Of a stretch of DNA of 5,869 nucleotides, positions 1 to 5,869 are shown in pieces. Under the pieces are notes generated by a model. That model did not search any database. It was not told the origin of the DNA and was given only the letters and a program-made list of their open reading frames with translations. Origin of the DNA: Jatrophihabitans sp. (GTDB lineage: Bacteria > Actinomycetota > Actinomycetes > Mycobacteriales > Jatrophihabitantaceae); contig SCQZ01000036.1 of assembly GCA_004299665.1 (NCBI GenBank), positions 1 through 5,869 on the forward strand. Reading direction: 5' to 3'. Both the position numbers and the translations under genes were made by a program. The first letter of the stretch is position 1; every line of letters starts with the position of its first letter.

Positions 1-1
1 C

Positions 2-1153
2 GAGTTCTTCATGATCGGCATCTTCACCGCCACCGACGTCTTCCTGTTCTATGTCTTCTTCGAGGCGAGCCTGGTGCCGATGTACTTCGTCATCGGCAGC
101 TTCGGCGGCCCGCGCCGGCAGTACGCCGCGATGAAGTTCTTCCTGTACTCCCTCGCGGGCGGCCTGGTGATGCTGGCCGCGGTCATCGGCCTGTACGTCA
201 GCACCGGGTCGCGCACCTTCGCGATCGCCGACCTCATCGGCAAGGTGCCCGACAACGCCACCCAGAAGTGGCTGTTCGTCGGGTTCTTCCTCGCCTTCGC
301 GATCAAGGCGCCGCTGGTGCCGTTCCACACCTGGCTGCCGGACGCCGGCGCCGAGGCGCCCGCGGGCGGCGCGGCACTGCTGGTGGGGTTGCTGGACAAG
401 ATCGGGACCTTCGGCTTCCTGCGCTACTGCCTGCCGCTGTTCCCGGCCGCGTCGCGCTGGGCGGCCCCGACGATCCTGATCCTGTCGGTGATCGGTGTGC
501 TGTACGCCGCCTTCCTCGCGATAGGCCAGCGCGACATGAAACGCCTCGTCGCGTACACGTCCGTCGCGCACTTCGGGTTCATCGGCCTGGGGATCTTCGC
601 CTTCACGATGCAGGGCGGCAGCGGCGCGGTCTTCTACATGGTGAACCACGGACTGTCGACGGGGGCGCTGTTCATCCTGGTCGGGCTGCTGATCGCGCGG
701 GGCAAGAGCCGCAACATCGCCGACTACGGCGGCACGGCGAAGGTCACGCCGGTGCTCGGCGGGCTGTTCCTGTTCGCGGGCATGTCCGCGCTGGCGCTGC
801 CGGGCCTGTCGACGTTCGTCAGCGAGTTCCTCGTGCTGGTCGGCACGTTCACCCGGTACAAGGGGCTCGCGATCCTCGCCGCGACGGGCATCGTGCTCGC
901 CGCGATCTACGTGTTGTTCCTGTACCAGCGTGCCTTCCAGGGGACGGTCCACGAGAAGGTGACCAAGTTCCGTGACCTGAACCCGCGCGAGGTGCTCGCG
1001 GTCGCGCCGCTGCTGGCGTTGATCCTGTTCCTCGGCATCTATCCCAAGCCCGTGCTGGACGTCATCAACCCTGCGGTGAAGGCGACGCTCTCGGACGTGC
1101 ACCAGACCGATCCGGTGCCGCCGCTCGGCCCGATGGCCGGAGGGAAGAAATGA
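2..1153 (+). CDS. nuoM: NADH-quinone oxidoreductase subunit M (NuoM), 5'-partial
   Basis: This is an antiporter-like, proton-translocating membrane subunit of respiratory complex I (NDH-1). The frame is open at the left edge; 383 residues are visible, and since the family is usually about 500-550 residues, roughly 130-170 N-terminal residues lie outside. An internal ATG at 11 is not the real start. The charged residues known to be essential in E. coli NuoM are all present: the TM5 Glu in FFEASLVPM (codon 62-64, like E144), the TM7 Lys in AIKAPLVPFHTWLPDA (305-307, like K234), the TM8 Lys in LLDKIGTFGFLR (398-400, like K265) and the TM12 Glu in FVSEFLVLVG (824-826, like E407). NHGLSTGALFIL is a further conserved membrane segment. 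The stop overlaps the nuoN start (ATGA at 1150-1153), so translation is probably coupled. The gene looks intact and functional; identity is very secure. Confidence 0.97.
   Translation, partial: EFFMIGIFTATDVFLFYVFFEASLVPMYFVIGSFGGPRRQYAAMKFFLYSLAGGLVMLAAVIGLYVSTGSRTFAIADLIGKVPDNATQKWLFVGFFLAFAIKAPLVPFHTWLPDAGAEAPAGGAALLVGLLDKIGTFGFLRYCLPLFPAASRWAAPTILILSVIGVLYAAFLAIGQRDMKRLVAYTSVAHFGFIGLGIFAFTMQGGSGAVFYMVNHGLSTGALFILVGLLIARGKSRNIADYGGTAKVTPVLGGLFLFAGMSALALPGLSTFVSEFLVLVGTFTRYKGLAILAATGIVLAAIYVLFLYQRAFQGTVHEKVTKFRDLNPREVLAVAPLLALILFLGIYPKPVLDVINPAVKATLSDVHQTDPVPPLGPMAGGKK
1139..1144 (+). promoter_or_regulatory. Ribosome binding site of nuoN
   Basis: GGAGGG lies inside the last codons of nuoM, five bases before the ATG at 1150. 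It is a strong Shine-Dalgarno match and fixes the nuoN start at the ATGA overlap. Confidence 0.8.
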
Positions 1154-2736
1154 GCGCGCTGCTGCTCGCCGCCCCCACGATCACGACGGTGACCACGCCC
1201 TCGATCGCGTACGGCGCGCTGCTGCCGATCTTCATCGTGCTCGGGGCGGCGCTGCTCGGCGTGCTCGTCGAGGCCGTCGTGCCGCGCGGTGACCGCTTCG
1301 TGGCGCAGATGGCCGTCACGGTGGGTGGCCTGGTCGCCGCGTTGATCGACGTCGGGATGCTGCACGGCAGCGCCGTGACGACATCGTCGCCGGCGGGCAA
1401 CGACCCCGCGTTCGCCGGCTCCATCGCCGTCGACGGCACGGGGCTGTTCATCCAGGGGACCGTGATCGTGCTGGCCATCATGGCCGCGTTGCTGATCGGC
1501 GAGCGCAGCGTGGACCGCAGCCCGATCGTCGCCGCCGCCGGCCTGGTCGTCGGCTCGCCCGAGGACCGGCGCCTGGCACGCACCGAACGGGTGCAGACCG
1601 AGGTCTTCCCGCTCCTGCTGTTCGCCGTCTCCGGCATGATGATCTACCCGGTCTCGAACAACCTGCTGCTGATGTTCATCGGCCTGGAACTGCTGTCGAT
1701 GCCGCTGTACCTGATGTCGGGGCTCTCGCGCCGGCGGCGACTGCTCTCGCAAGAGGCGTCGCTGAAGTACTTCCTGCTCGGCTCGTTCGCGGCGGCGTTC
1801 TTCCTCTACGGTGTCGCGCTGCTGTACGGCTACGCCGACTCGGTCGACCTGTCGGCGATCTTCCACGCGGCCCGCAACTCCGGACGTTCCGACGTGCTGC
1901 TGTACGCCGGGCTGGCGCTGCTGCTGGTCGGCCTGCTGTTCAAGGCGAGCGTCGCACCGTTCCACGTCTGGACGCCCGACGTGTACCAGGGTGCTCCGTC
2001 GCCGGTGTCGGCGTTCATGGCGTCGTGCACCAAGGTCGCCGCCTTCGGTGCGCTGCTGCGGATCCTGTTCGTCGCGGTGCCGGGGCTGTCGTGGAACTGG
2101 CGGCCGATCATCTGGGCGGTCGCGATCGCCTCGATGATCGTCGGCGCGGTCTTCGGGCTGACGCAGACCGACATCAAGCGCATCCTCGCCTACTCCTCGA
2201 TCGCGCACGCCGGGTTCATCCTGGTCGGCCTGGTCGCCATCACGCAGACCTCGTCGGCGAGCGTGCTGTTCTACGTGCTCACCTACGGTTTCTCCACCAT
2301 GGCCGCGTTCGGCCTGCTCATGCTGGTGCGCGACTCGGACGGCGAGGCGACGCACCTGTCGCAGTGGTCGGGGATCGCCCGCAAGAGCCCCGTCGTCGCG
2401 GGCGTGATGACCGTGCTGCTGTTGTCGATGGCGGGCATCCCGCTGACCGCCGGCTTCACCGGGAAGTTCTTCGTGTTCCGGGCGGCGTGGCACACCGCCG
2501 GCCCGCTGGTGGTGCTGGCGCTGTTGTTCTCGGCGGTCGCCGCGTTCTACTACCTGCGGATCGTCGTCATGATGTACTTCGCCGAGCCTCCGGAGAACGG
2601 CCCGACGATCGCGATCCCGGGCTGGACCTCGTCGGTCGCGCTGACCTTCGGTGTGGTGGTGACGGTCGTGCTCGGCGTCTTCCCGCAACCGATCATCGAC
2701 CTGGCGACCAAGGCCGCCGGTTCGCTCGTCGGCTGA
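1150..2736 (+). CDS. nuoN: NADH-quinone oxidoreductase subunit N (NuoN)
   Basis: This is the second antiporter-like proton-pumping subunit in the window, embedded in the membrane arm of complex I; actinobacterial complex I reduces menaquinone. It is complete at 528 residues, a normal actinobacterial length and longer than the roughly 485 of E. coli. Conserved features are the TM5 Glu in GLELLSMPLYL (E180), the EASLKYFLLGS segment (E202, K206), the Lys in LLFKASVAPFHVWTPD (K265, with H272), the Lys in SCTKVAAFGALLR (K295), the second-half signature TQTDIKRILAYSSIAHAGF, and the late Lys in TAGFTGKFFVFRAAW (K439, matching the essential late Lys of E. coli NuoN). A hydrophilic stretch around residues 118-155, ending RTERVQTEVFPL, is longer than in E. 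coli but typical of actinobacteria. The start is set by the overlap with nuoM and the strong ribosome binding site. It appears to be the last nuo gene of the operon. Confidence 0.97.
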   Translation: MSALLLAAPTITTVTTPSIAYGALLPIFIVLGAALLGVLVEAVVPRGDRFVAQMAVTVGGLVAALIDVGMLHGSAVTTSSPAGNDPAFAGSIAVDGTGLFIQGTVIVLAIMAALLIGERSVDRSPIVAAAGLVVGSPEDRRLARTERVQTEVFPLLLFAVSGMMIYPVSNNLLLMFIGLELLSMPLYLMSGLSRRRRLLSQEASLKYFLLGSFAAAFFLYGVALLYGYADSVDLSAIFHAARNSGRSDVLLYAGLALLLVGLLFKASVAPFHVWTPDVYQGAPSPVSAFMASCTKVAAFGALLRILFVAVPGLSWNWRPIIWAVAIASMIVGAVFGLTQTDIKRILAYSSIAHAGFILVGLVAITQTSSASVLFYVLTYGFSTMAAFGLLMLVRDSDGEATHLSQWSGIARKSPVVAGVMTVLLLSMAGIPLTAGFTGKFFVFRAAWHTAGPLVVLALLFSAVAAFYYLRIVVMMYFAEPPENGPTIAIPGWTSSVALTFGVVVTVVLGVFPQPIIDLATKAAGSLVG

Positions 2737-2759
2737 CCCCACCGGGCACACTGGTCGAC

Positions 2760-3752
2760 GTGAACACGCCCGCCCCCATCGGGGTCGAGTTCGACGACCT
2801 CGCGCTGGAGACGTCCGTGCGGTCCGTGCTGCGCCAGGTGGAGGACCTGCTGCGCGAGTCCGTGGTGAACGAGGACGAGTTCGTGTCCGGCGCGGCGAGC
2901 TACCTGGTCGACGCCGGGGGCAAGCGGTTCCGCCCGCTGGTGACGGCACTGGCCGGGCACTTCGGCGACGCCACGCGGCCGGAGATCGTGGCCGCCGCCG
3001 TCGTCGTCGAGCTGACGCACCTGGCCACGCTGTACCACGACGACGTGATGGACGAGGCAACCGTGCGCCGCGGCGCCCCGTCGCCGAACGCACGATGGGA
3101 CAACACCGTCGCGATCCTCACCGGTGACTTCCTGTTCTCCCGCGCGTCGAACCTGCTCGCGGACCTGGGGCCTTACGCGGTGCGGCTGCAGGCGCGCACC
3201 TTCGAGCGGCTGGTGATCGGGCAGATCCACGAGACCGTCGGCCCGCCGCCCGGCGCGGACCCGATCGAGCACTACCTCGGCGTGCTCGCCGACAAGACCG
3301 GCTCGCTGATCGCGACCGCGGCGGAGTTCGGCGCGCACTTCGCCGGGGCGGATCCGGCCGTGACCGTGGCGCTGCGGGAGTACGGGGAGAAGATCGGGGT
3401 GGCGTTCCAGCTCTCGGACGACATCCTCGACATCGCCTCCGAGACCGGCCAGTCCGGCAAGACCCCGGGCACCGACCTGCGCGAAGGGGTCGCCACGCTG
3501 CCGGTGTTGTACGCGCTGCGCGGCGCACCCGAGGGGCGGCTGCAGGACCTCGTCGCGCGCCCGGTGACCGACGACGGGGACCACGCCGAGGCGCTGGGGC
3601 TGCTGCGCTCGTCCGATGCCCTCGACCAGGCGCGCGCGACCTGCCGGCGCTACGCGGACCGGGCGCGCGCCGCCCTCGACGGGCTGCCGGACTCGCCGGC
3701 CCGCGCGGCCTTCGAGGTGCTCGCCGACAGCGTTGTGACCCGTACCGGCTGA
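2760..3752 (+). CDS. Long-chain polyprenyl diphosphate synthase (trans-isoprenyl synthase)
   Basis: This cytosolic enzyme adds isopentenyl diphosphate to an allylic primer to build an all-trans prenyl chain. The protein has 330 residues with the family signatures in order: GGKRFRP (53-59, diphosphate binding), first aspartate-rich motif DDVMD (94-98), RRGAPS, GDFLFSRA, KTGSLIATAAEFGA, and second aspartate-rich motif QLSDDILD (DDILD at 220-224), then GKTPGTDLREG. The residues four and five places before the first Asp motif are Thr90 and Ala89, not bulky aromatics, which fits a long-chain product rather than C15 or C20 (inference). A GTG at 2760 is chosen as start: it gives the usual N-terminus, although no good Shine-Dalgarno is visible. 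It lies 23 bases after nuoN with no terminator between, so co-transcription is likely. The probable role is making the menaquinone side chain, as for GrcC/heptaprenyl-synthase-like proteins; exact chain length cannot be read from sequence. Confidence 0.93.
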   Translation: MNTPAPIGVEFDDLALETSVRSVLRQVEDLLRESVVNEDEFVSGAASYLVDAGGKRFRPLVTALAGHFGDATRPEIVAAAVVVELTHLATLYHDDVMDEATVRRGAPSPNARWDNTVAILTGDFLFSRASNLLADLGPYAVRLQARTFERLVIGQIHETVGPPPGADPIEHYLGVLADKTGSLIATAAEFGAHFAGADPAVTVALREYGEKIGVAFQLSDDILDIASETGQSGKTPGTDLREGVATLPVLYALRGAPEGRLQDLVARPVTDDGDHAEALGLLRSSDALDQARATCRRYADRARAALDGLPDSPARAAFEVLADSVVTRTG

Positions 3753-3759
3753 GCTCGCC

Positions 3760-3772
3760 ACCGCTGAGCGGT
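3760..3772. terminator. Small hairpin between convergent genes, possible bidirectional terminator
   Basis: ACCGC-TGA-GCGGT forms a 5-bp stem with a 3-base loop in the 19-base gap between the prenyl synthase stop (3752) and the stop of the convergent minus-strand gene (3772-3774). There is no T-tract on either side and the stem is short, so this is only a weak terminator candidate, suggested mainly by its position. Confidence 0.25.
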
Positions 3773-4488
3773 CAGCGCCAGCGCTCCAGCGACGGCGTCG
3801 CCGAGAGCGCGTTCCCCGCGGCCGAGGGCCGGCCCAGCGCCCAGGCGAGCACCGCCCAGTCCGGCCCGCGTACGAGGACGCGGTCGTCGCCGTCGCCCAG
3901 GTCCCAGCCGCGGCCGGCGAGTTCCGCTCCGGAGGTGATCTCGATCCGTAGCGCACCGGGCGTGCGTTTGCCCAACCCGTCGATGACCTCCGGCAGTTCG
4001 CGCGCGACGAAGTCGGCCGGCCACTGCGCGGCGGAGTAGGCGCCGGCGATGTCCACCCGGTGGATCTCCACCTCCCTGCGGCGCGCGGCAAGCCAGTGCG
4101 AGGCAGGCAGCTCGAACTCGGTGAGCGAGTCCCAGGCGGCCGCCTCGTCGACGGCCGTGAACGTGCTGTCGAGTCGCGCGGCGGACGAGCGTACGTCCTC
4201 CAGCAGCGCCGCGACGCCCCGGGCCGCGCCGTCCTCGATGTCGCGGTTGCGACCCTCCGGGCCGTGCGGGTAACGCCGCACGACCTCGCCGCGCAGCGCG
4301 CCGCTCAGCGTGTCGCTGATGCCGTCCGCGTTGCGGGCGAGGTGGGTCAGCACGTGGGCGCGGCTCCACCCGGGCAGCAGCGATGGTGCACGTACATCGG
4401 CGTCGGACCAGTGCTCGGCCTCAAGGCCGGCGAGCAGCGCGACCGTGGAGGAACGAACTGATCGCAGCGTGCTCACGGGGTCGCCCAT
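3772..4488 (-). CDS. Maleylpyruvate isomerase family, mycothiol-dependent-type (DinB-like) enzyme
   Basis: The 238-residue protein matches the actinobacterial maleylpyruvate isomerase (MDMPI) superfamily: an N-terminal DinB-like helical bundle and a C-terminal MDMPI_C-type domain ending with DWAVLAWALGRPSA. The metal-site pattern is complete. H49 lies in LLPGWSRAHVLTHLARNADG, and E139 and H143 lie in the ExxxH of REVEIHRVDI, matching the zinc-binding His-Glu-His triad known from the Corynebacterium glutamicum enzyme. Family members use or are thought to use mycothiol as thiol cofactor. True maleylpyruvate isomerases sit with gentisate-degradation genes, none of which is here, so the substrate is unknown. 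The ATG at 4488 is preferred; a GAGG precedes it by only two bases, which is tight, and a GTG at 4476 is an alternative. The frame stays open upstream to 4842 but that extension would cross the divergent regulatory region. The gene is convergent with the prenyl synthase and divergent from the membrane protein at 4635. Confidence 0.88.
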   Translation of the reverse strand: MGDPVSTLRSVRSSTVALLAGLEAEHWSDADVRAPSLLPGWSRAHVLTHLARNADGISDTLSGALRGEVVRRYPHGPEGRNRDIEDGAARGVAALLEDVRSSAARLDSTFTAVDEAAAWDSLTEFELPASHWLAARRREVEIHRVDIAGAYSAAQWPADFVARELPEVIDGLGKRTPGALRIEITSGAELAGRGWDLGDGDDRVLVRGPDWAVLAWALGRPSAAGNALSATPSLERWR

Positions 4489-4539
4489 GACCTCATCGTG
4501 GCAGAGTGCCCGCCACTCCCCGGACGGTGTCGGTCGTCG

Positions 4540-4565
4540 TCGTGTCCTCCGTTCGGACGACACGA
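4540..4565. promoter_or_regulatory. 26-base imperfect palindrome, candidate operator in divergent intergenic region
   Basis: The left arm TCGTGTC-C-TCCG and right arm CGGA-C-GACACGA pair as 7 bp, a C:C mismatch and 4 bp, around a central TT. It lies between the divergent starts at 4488 and 4635, about 52 bases from the first and 70 from the second, where an operator of a dimeric repressor (TetR-like in size) could control both genes. No regulator gene is in the window, so the binding protein is unknown. It could also form an RNA hairpin in a 5' leader. A separate 10-base perfect palindrome, CCACCGGTGG, lies at 4574-4583. I could not place convincing -35/-10 elements. Confidence 0.45.
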
Positions 4566-4634
4566 GGTCAGCCCCACCGGTGGTCGCCCCGGGACGGGCA
4601 CTCCTGACAGCCTGAACGGACGCGGACCAGGGCG

Positions 4635-5504
4635 GTGATCTTGAGACTTCCCAGAATCGGCAAAGGGCCGGACATCGATCCCCGTGACATGCCCGTACTG
4701 GGCCTGTTGCCGTTGTGGGTCGTCGGGGCCTGGGTGTGGTTCCACGCCATCGCCTACCCATACTGGTACAGGTTCGGCGCGGATTCCGTCGCATACTACG
4801 TGACACGGCACCATTGGGATGACCTGTACTGGCTGGCGCCACTGGTGGACGGTGCCTACCTCTACTCTCCGGCCTTCGCTCAGGTCATCTGGCCATTGAC
4901 CTGGCTGCCGTGGGATGCGTTCCGGCTCGTGTGGGGTGTCGCCGAGGTGGCTGTGCTCGCCTGGCTGCTGCGACCTATGGGCTGGCGGTGGGGGGCCCCG
5001 CTGCTACTCGTCGGAGCAGGACTGGAGTTGCCCTTGGAGAACGTGTACCCGTTCCTCGCCCTTGCCGCAGTGGCCGGACTACGTCACCCGGCGGCATGGG
5101 CGTTCCCGCTGCTGACGAAGGTCACTCCTGGGGTAGGGGTGCTCTGGTTCGCCGTGCGGCGCGAGTGGCGTCATGTCCTGACCGCGGTCGCGACGACGGG
5201 AGCGATCGTCTGCGTCTCGTTCCTGATCTCTCCGGCGCAATGGACGCAATGGTTCGCGTTCTTGCGACGTACAGGGTCGGGCGGATACTTCGCACTGATC
5301 CGCTACGCCACCGCGACCGGACTGACGATCTGGGGGGCCCGGACAACCAGGCGCTGGACAGTGCCCGCGGCTATGACGATCGCGACCCCCGTGTGGAGTA
5401 CCGCATCACTGATCATCCTCACGGCTATTCCTCGCCTGGTCGCGCCACCAAATGCGCGACGGGTATCCGGGCGGGTCGTGAGAACCGCGATGGTGAGTCG
5501 GTGA
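4635..5504 (+). CDS. Putative GT87 (DUF2029)-like polyprenol-dependent membrane glycosyltransferase
   Basis: The 289-residue, strongly hydrophobic multi-pass membrane protein resembles the GT-C glycosyltransferase family GT87 (DUF2029), whose studied members such as PimE transfer mannose from polyprenol-phosphate-mannose outside the membrane. Visible features are a first membrane segment (about 21-40), FGADSVAYY with the Asp (D50) in the position typical of the family's acidic residue, YLYSPAFAQVIWPLTWLPW (75-93, the usual Y-P loop and helix), LLTKVTPGVGVLWFAVRREW (159-178, the family's K-x-x-P motif) and a last hydrophobic region WTVPAAMTIATPVWSTASLIIL. It is shorter than many family members (about 330-430), but both ends resemble complete relatives. 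The start is uncertain: GTG 4635 is used, but TTG 4641 lies 8 bases after AGGG, and ATG 4689 is also possible. An in-frame stop at 4605 limits extension. Third codon positions are about 80% G/C at the start, with AGA, AGG, CTT and GTA codons unlike the nuo genes. Acceptor and exact activity are unknown. Confidence 0.75.
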   Translation: MILRLPRIGKGPDIDPRDMPVLGLLPLWVVGAWVWFHAIAYPYWYRFGADSVAYYVTRHHWDDLYWLAPLVDGAYLYSPAFAQVIWPLTWLPWDAFRLVWGVAEVAVLAWLLRPMGWRWGAPLLLVGAGLELPLENVYPFLALAAVAGLRHPAAWAFPLLTKVTPGVGVLWFAVRREWRHVLTAVATTGAIVCVSFLISPAQWTQWFAFLRRTGSGGYFALIRYATATGLTIWGARTTRRWTVPAAMTIATPVWSTASLIILTAIPRLVAPPNARRVSGRVVRTAMVSR

Positions 5505-5798
5505 CCTGCCGGCTGGCCCGGATCCGGCAAAGGCAGACCTCCGGCAGGTTCCCGCGCGTTGCGAGCCGCCCGTGTTAGCGGCTCTGTGTCCCATCGCGAT
5601 GTGGGTTGCCGTCGCGTGCGCGGCGCTCCGGTTGGTCGACCGAGACGTCCGGCCGGGGCCCGACACCGTGAGTCTCATCCTGGCCGCCGTCCTCGGTGGC
5701 CGTTGTGGATCTTCGATTCGTGATTCGTCGATCCGATTCTGGGGGGAGCGGTGGCATCTGCTGACACACCCGGGAGCCTTGATCCGGGCTGATGTGGA
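5505..5798. other. Region without a securely assigned gene
   Basis: No family is recognisable on either strand. Base composition is less G/C-rich around 5695-5740, where GATTCG or close variants recur at 5715, 5722, 5730 and 5735 (last one GATTC). The plus frame from 5494 stays open through the region and off the window. No tRNA, rRNA or clear terminator with a T-run was seen. If the minus-strand reading at 5799-5869 is a real gene end, this is the gap between two convergent genes. Confidence 0.5.
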
Positions 5799-5869
5799 TC
5801 AGCGGGCGGCGCGGAAGTGGCGCGTCGTGTACGCATACACCGACTCGCGCCACTTCCCCGGCACCACAC
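5572..5869 (+). CDS. Possible hypothetical protein, 3'-partial (weak)
   Basis: A plus-strand frame is open from 5494 to the right edge, with a possible GTG start at 5572 or ATG at 5599; 99 codons are visible from the GTG. The first 18 residues are hydrophobic (around IAMWVAVACAAL) and could be a membrane anchor or signal-like segment, followed by a charged part and a C-terminal visible stretch with ARKWRVVYAYTDSRHFPG. No Shine-Dalgarno precedes either start. About three quarters of third positions are G or C, but this drops in 5701-5760 (cgt, tgt, gga, tct, att). I do not recognise the protein. It competes with the antisense reading at 5799-5869, and at most one is likely real. Confidence 0.25.
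   Translation, partial: MLAALCPIAMWVAVACAALRLVDRDVRPGPDTVSLILAAVLGGRCGSSIRDSSIRFWGERWHLLTHPGALIRADVDQRAARKWRVVYAYTDSRHFPGTT
5769..5803. repeat. Two overlapping short inverted repeats
   Basis: CCCGG (5769-5773) can pair with CCGGG (5784-5788), and GCTGAT (5788-5793) can pair with ATCAGC (5798-5803) across a GTGG loop. The second stem overlaps the stop codon of the possible minus-strand gene end. On its own each is short; they matter because a larger inverted repeat follows immediately. Confidence 0.4.
5799..5869 (-). CDS. Possible 3' end of a minus-strand gene, partial
   Basis: Read on the minus strand from the window edge, a frame encodes 22 complete codons ending KWRESVYAYTTRHFRAAR and then TGA at 5801-5799. 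Of the 22 codons, 21 end in G or C, the best codon use in this tail and like that of the nuo genes, which is why I favour it over the antisense plus frame. The fragment is too short to recognise a family or to prove it is coding. If real, the gene is convergent with the GT87-like gene and most of it lies beyond the window. Confidence 0.4.
   Translation of the reverse strand, partial: VVPGKWRESVYAYTTRHFRAAR
5813..5857. repeat. Perfect 12-bp inverted repeat with nested stem
   Basis: GGAAGTGGCGCG (5813-5824) is the exact reverse complement of CGCGCCACTTCC (5846-5857). Inside the 21-base spacer a second stem pairs GTGTA (5827-5831) with TACAC (5836-5840) around CGCA. The whole could fold as a long interrupted hairpin in RNA from either strand. 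There is no following T-run, so it is not a standard intrinsic terminator. It may fall inside a coding sequence (see the overlapping partial genes). Confidence 0.6.

Noticed and set aside
1501..1620. Hydrophilic insertion in NuoN relative to E. coli
   Set aside because: A similar longer loop before the TEVFPL segment is, from memory, normal in actinobacterial NuoN, so it is not a novelty.
2025..2759. Upstream in-frame extension of the prenyl synthase to 2025
   Set aside because: It overlaps nuoN in another frame and gives Arg-rich nonsense sequence; the conserved protein begins near 2760.
1039..3093. Very long minus-strand open frame (684 codons) across nuoN and the prenyl synthase
   Set aside because: Its translation is low-complexity Arg/Asp/Gln/His-rich sequence, as expected from the antisense of high-GC genes; the plus strand encodes two clear conserved proteins there.
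4489..4842. N-terminal extension of the minus-strand MDMPI-family gene
   Set aside because: The family's usual N-terminus is reached from the ATG at 4488; the extension crosses the palindrome and the start of the divergent gene and looks like non-coding translation.
4910..5578. Second plus-strand frame of 222 codons overlapping the GT87-like gene
   Set aside because: The Arg/Gly-rich translation is a frame-shifted shadow; the 4635 frame carries the family motifs and membrane segments.
5700..5745. TTCGATTC-like sequence resembling a tRNA T-loop
   Set aside because: No acceptor, D or anticodon stems can be paired around it, so a tRNA is not supported.
1..5869. CRISPR array, insertion sequence, toxin-antitoxin or phage genes
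   Set aside because: No regularly spaced repeats, transposase or other signature proteins were seen on either strand.

Overview
The window comes from a high-GC actinobacterium. Codon third positions in the first genes are almost all G or C. The NADH dehydrogenase subunits resemble the actinobacterial forms, and a mycothiol-dependent-type enzyme is present, which fits a phylum that uses mycothiol and menaquinone. The genus cannot be told from this stretch.

Layout. (1) 2-2736, plus strand: the end of a nuo operon, with nuoM (5' end outside the window) overlapping a complete nuoN by 4 bases. (2) 2760-3752, plus strand: a long-chain polyprenyl diphosphate synthase, 23 bases after nuoN and probably in the same transcript. 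(3) 3772-4488, minus strand: a DinB-like, maleylpyruvate-isomerase-family enzyme, convergent with the synthase. (4) 4489-4634: a divergent intergenic region holding a 26-base imperfect palindrome. (5) 4635-5504, plus strand: a multi-pass membrane protein resembling GT87 (DUF2029) mannosyltransferase-type GT-C enzymes, with clearly weaker G/C preference at third codon positions. (6) 5505-5869: a tail with no securely assigned gene. It has several inverted repeats, a possible 3' end of a minus-strand gene, and a competing open frame on the plus strand that runs off the window.

How the genes fit together. NuoM and NuoN are proton-pumping membrane subunits of complex I. Actinobacterial complex I passes electrons to menaquinone, and the adjacent prenyl synthase probably makes the isoprenoid tail of that quinone, so the left 3.75 kb is a coherent respiratory block. 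The mycothiol-family enzyme and the GT87-like protein diverge from a shared promoter region and have no clear functional tie to the respiratory genes. No previously undescribed multi-gene system is evident. The best leads are the palindrome between the divergent genes and the inverted repeat at the right edge, which reads as nearly the same peptide on both strands.
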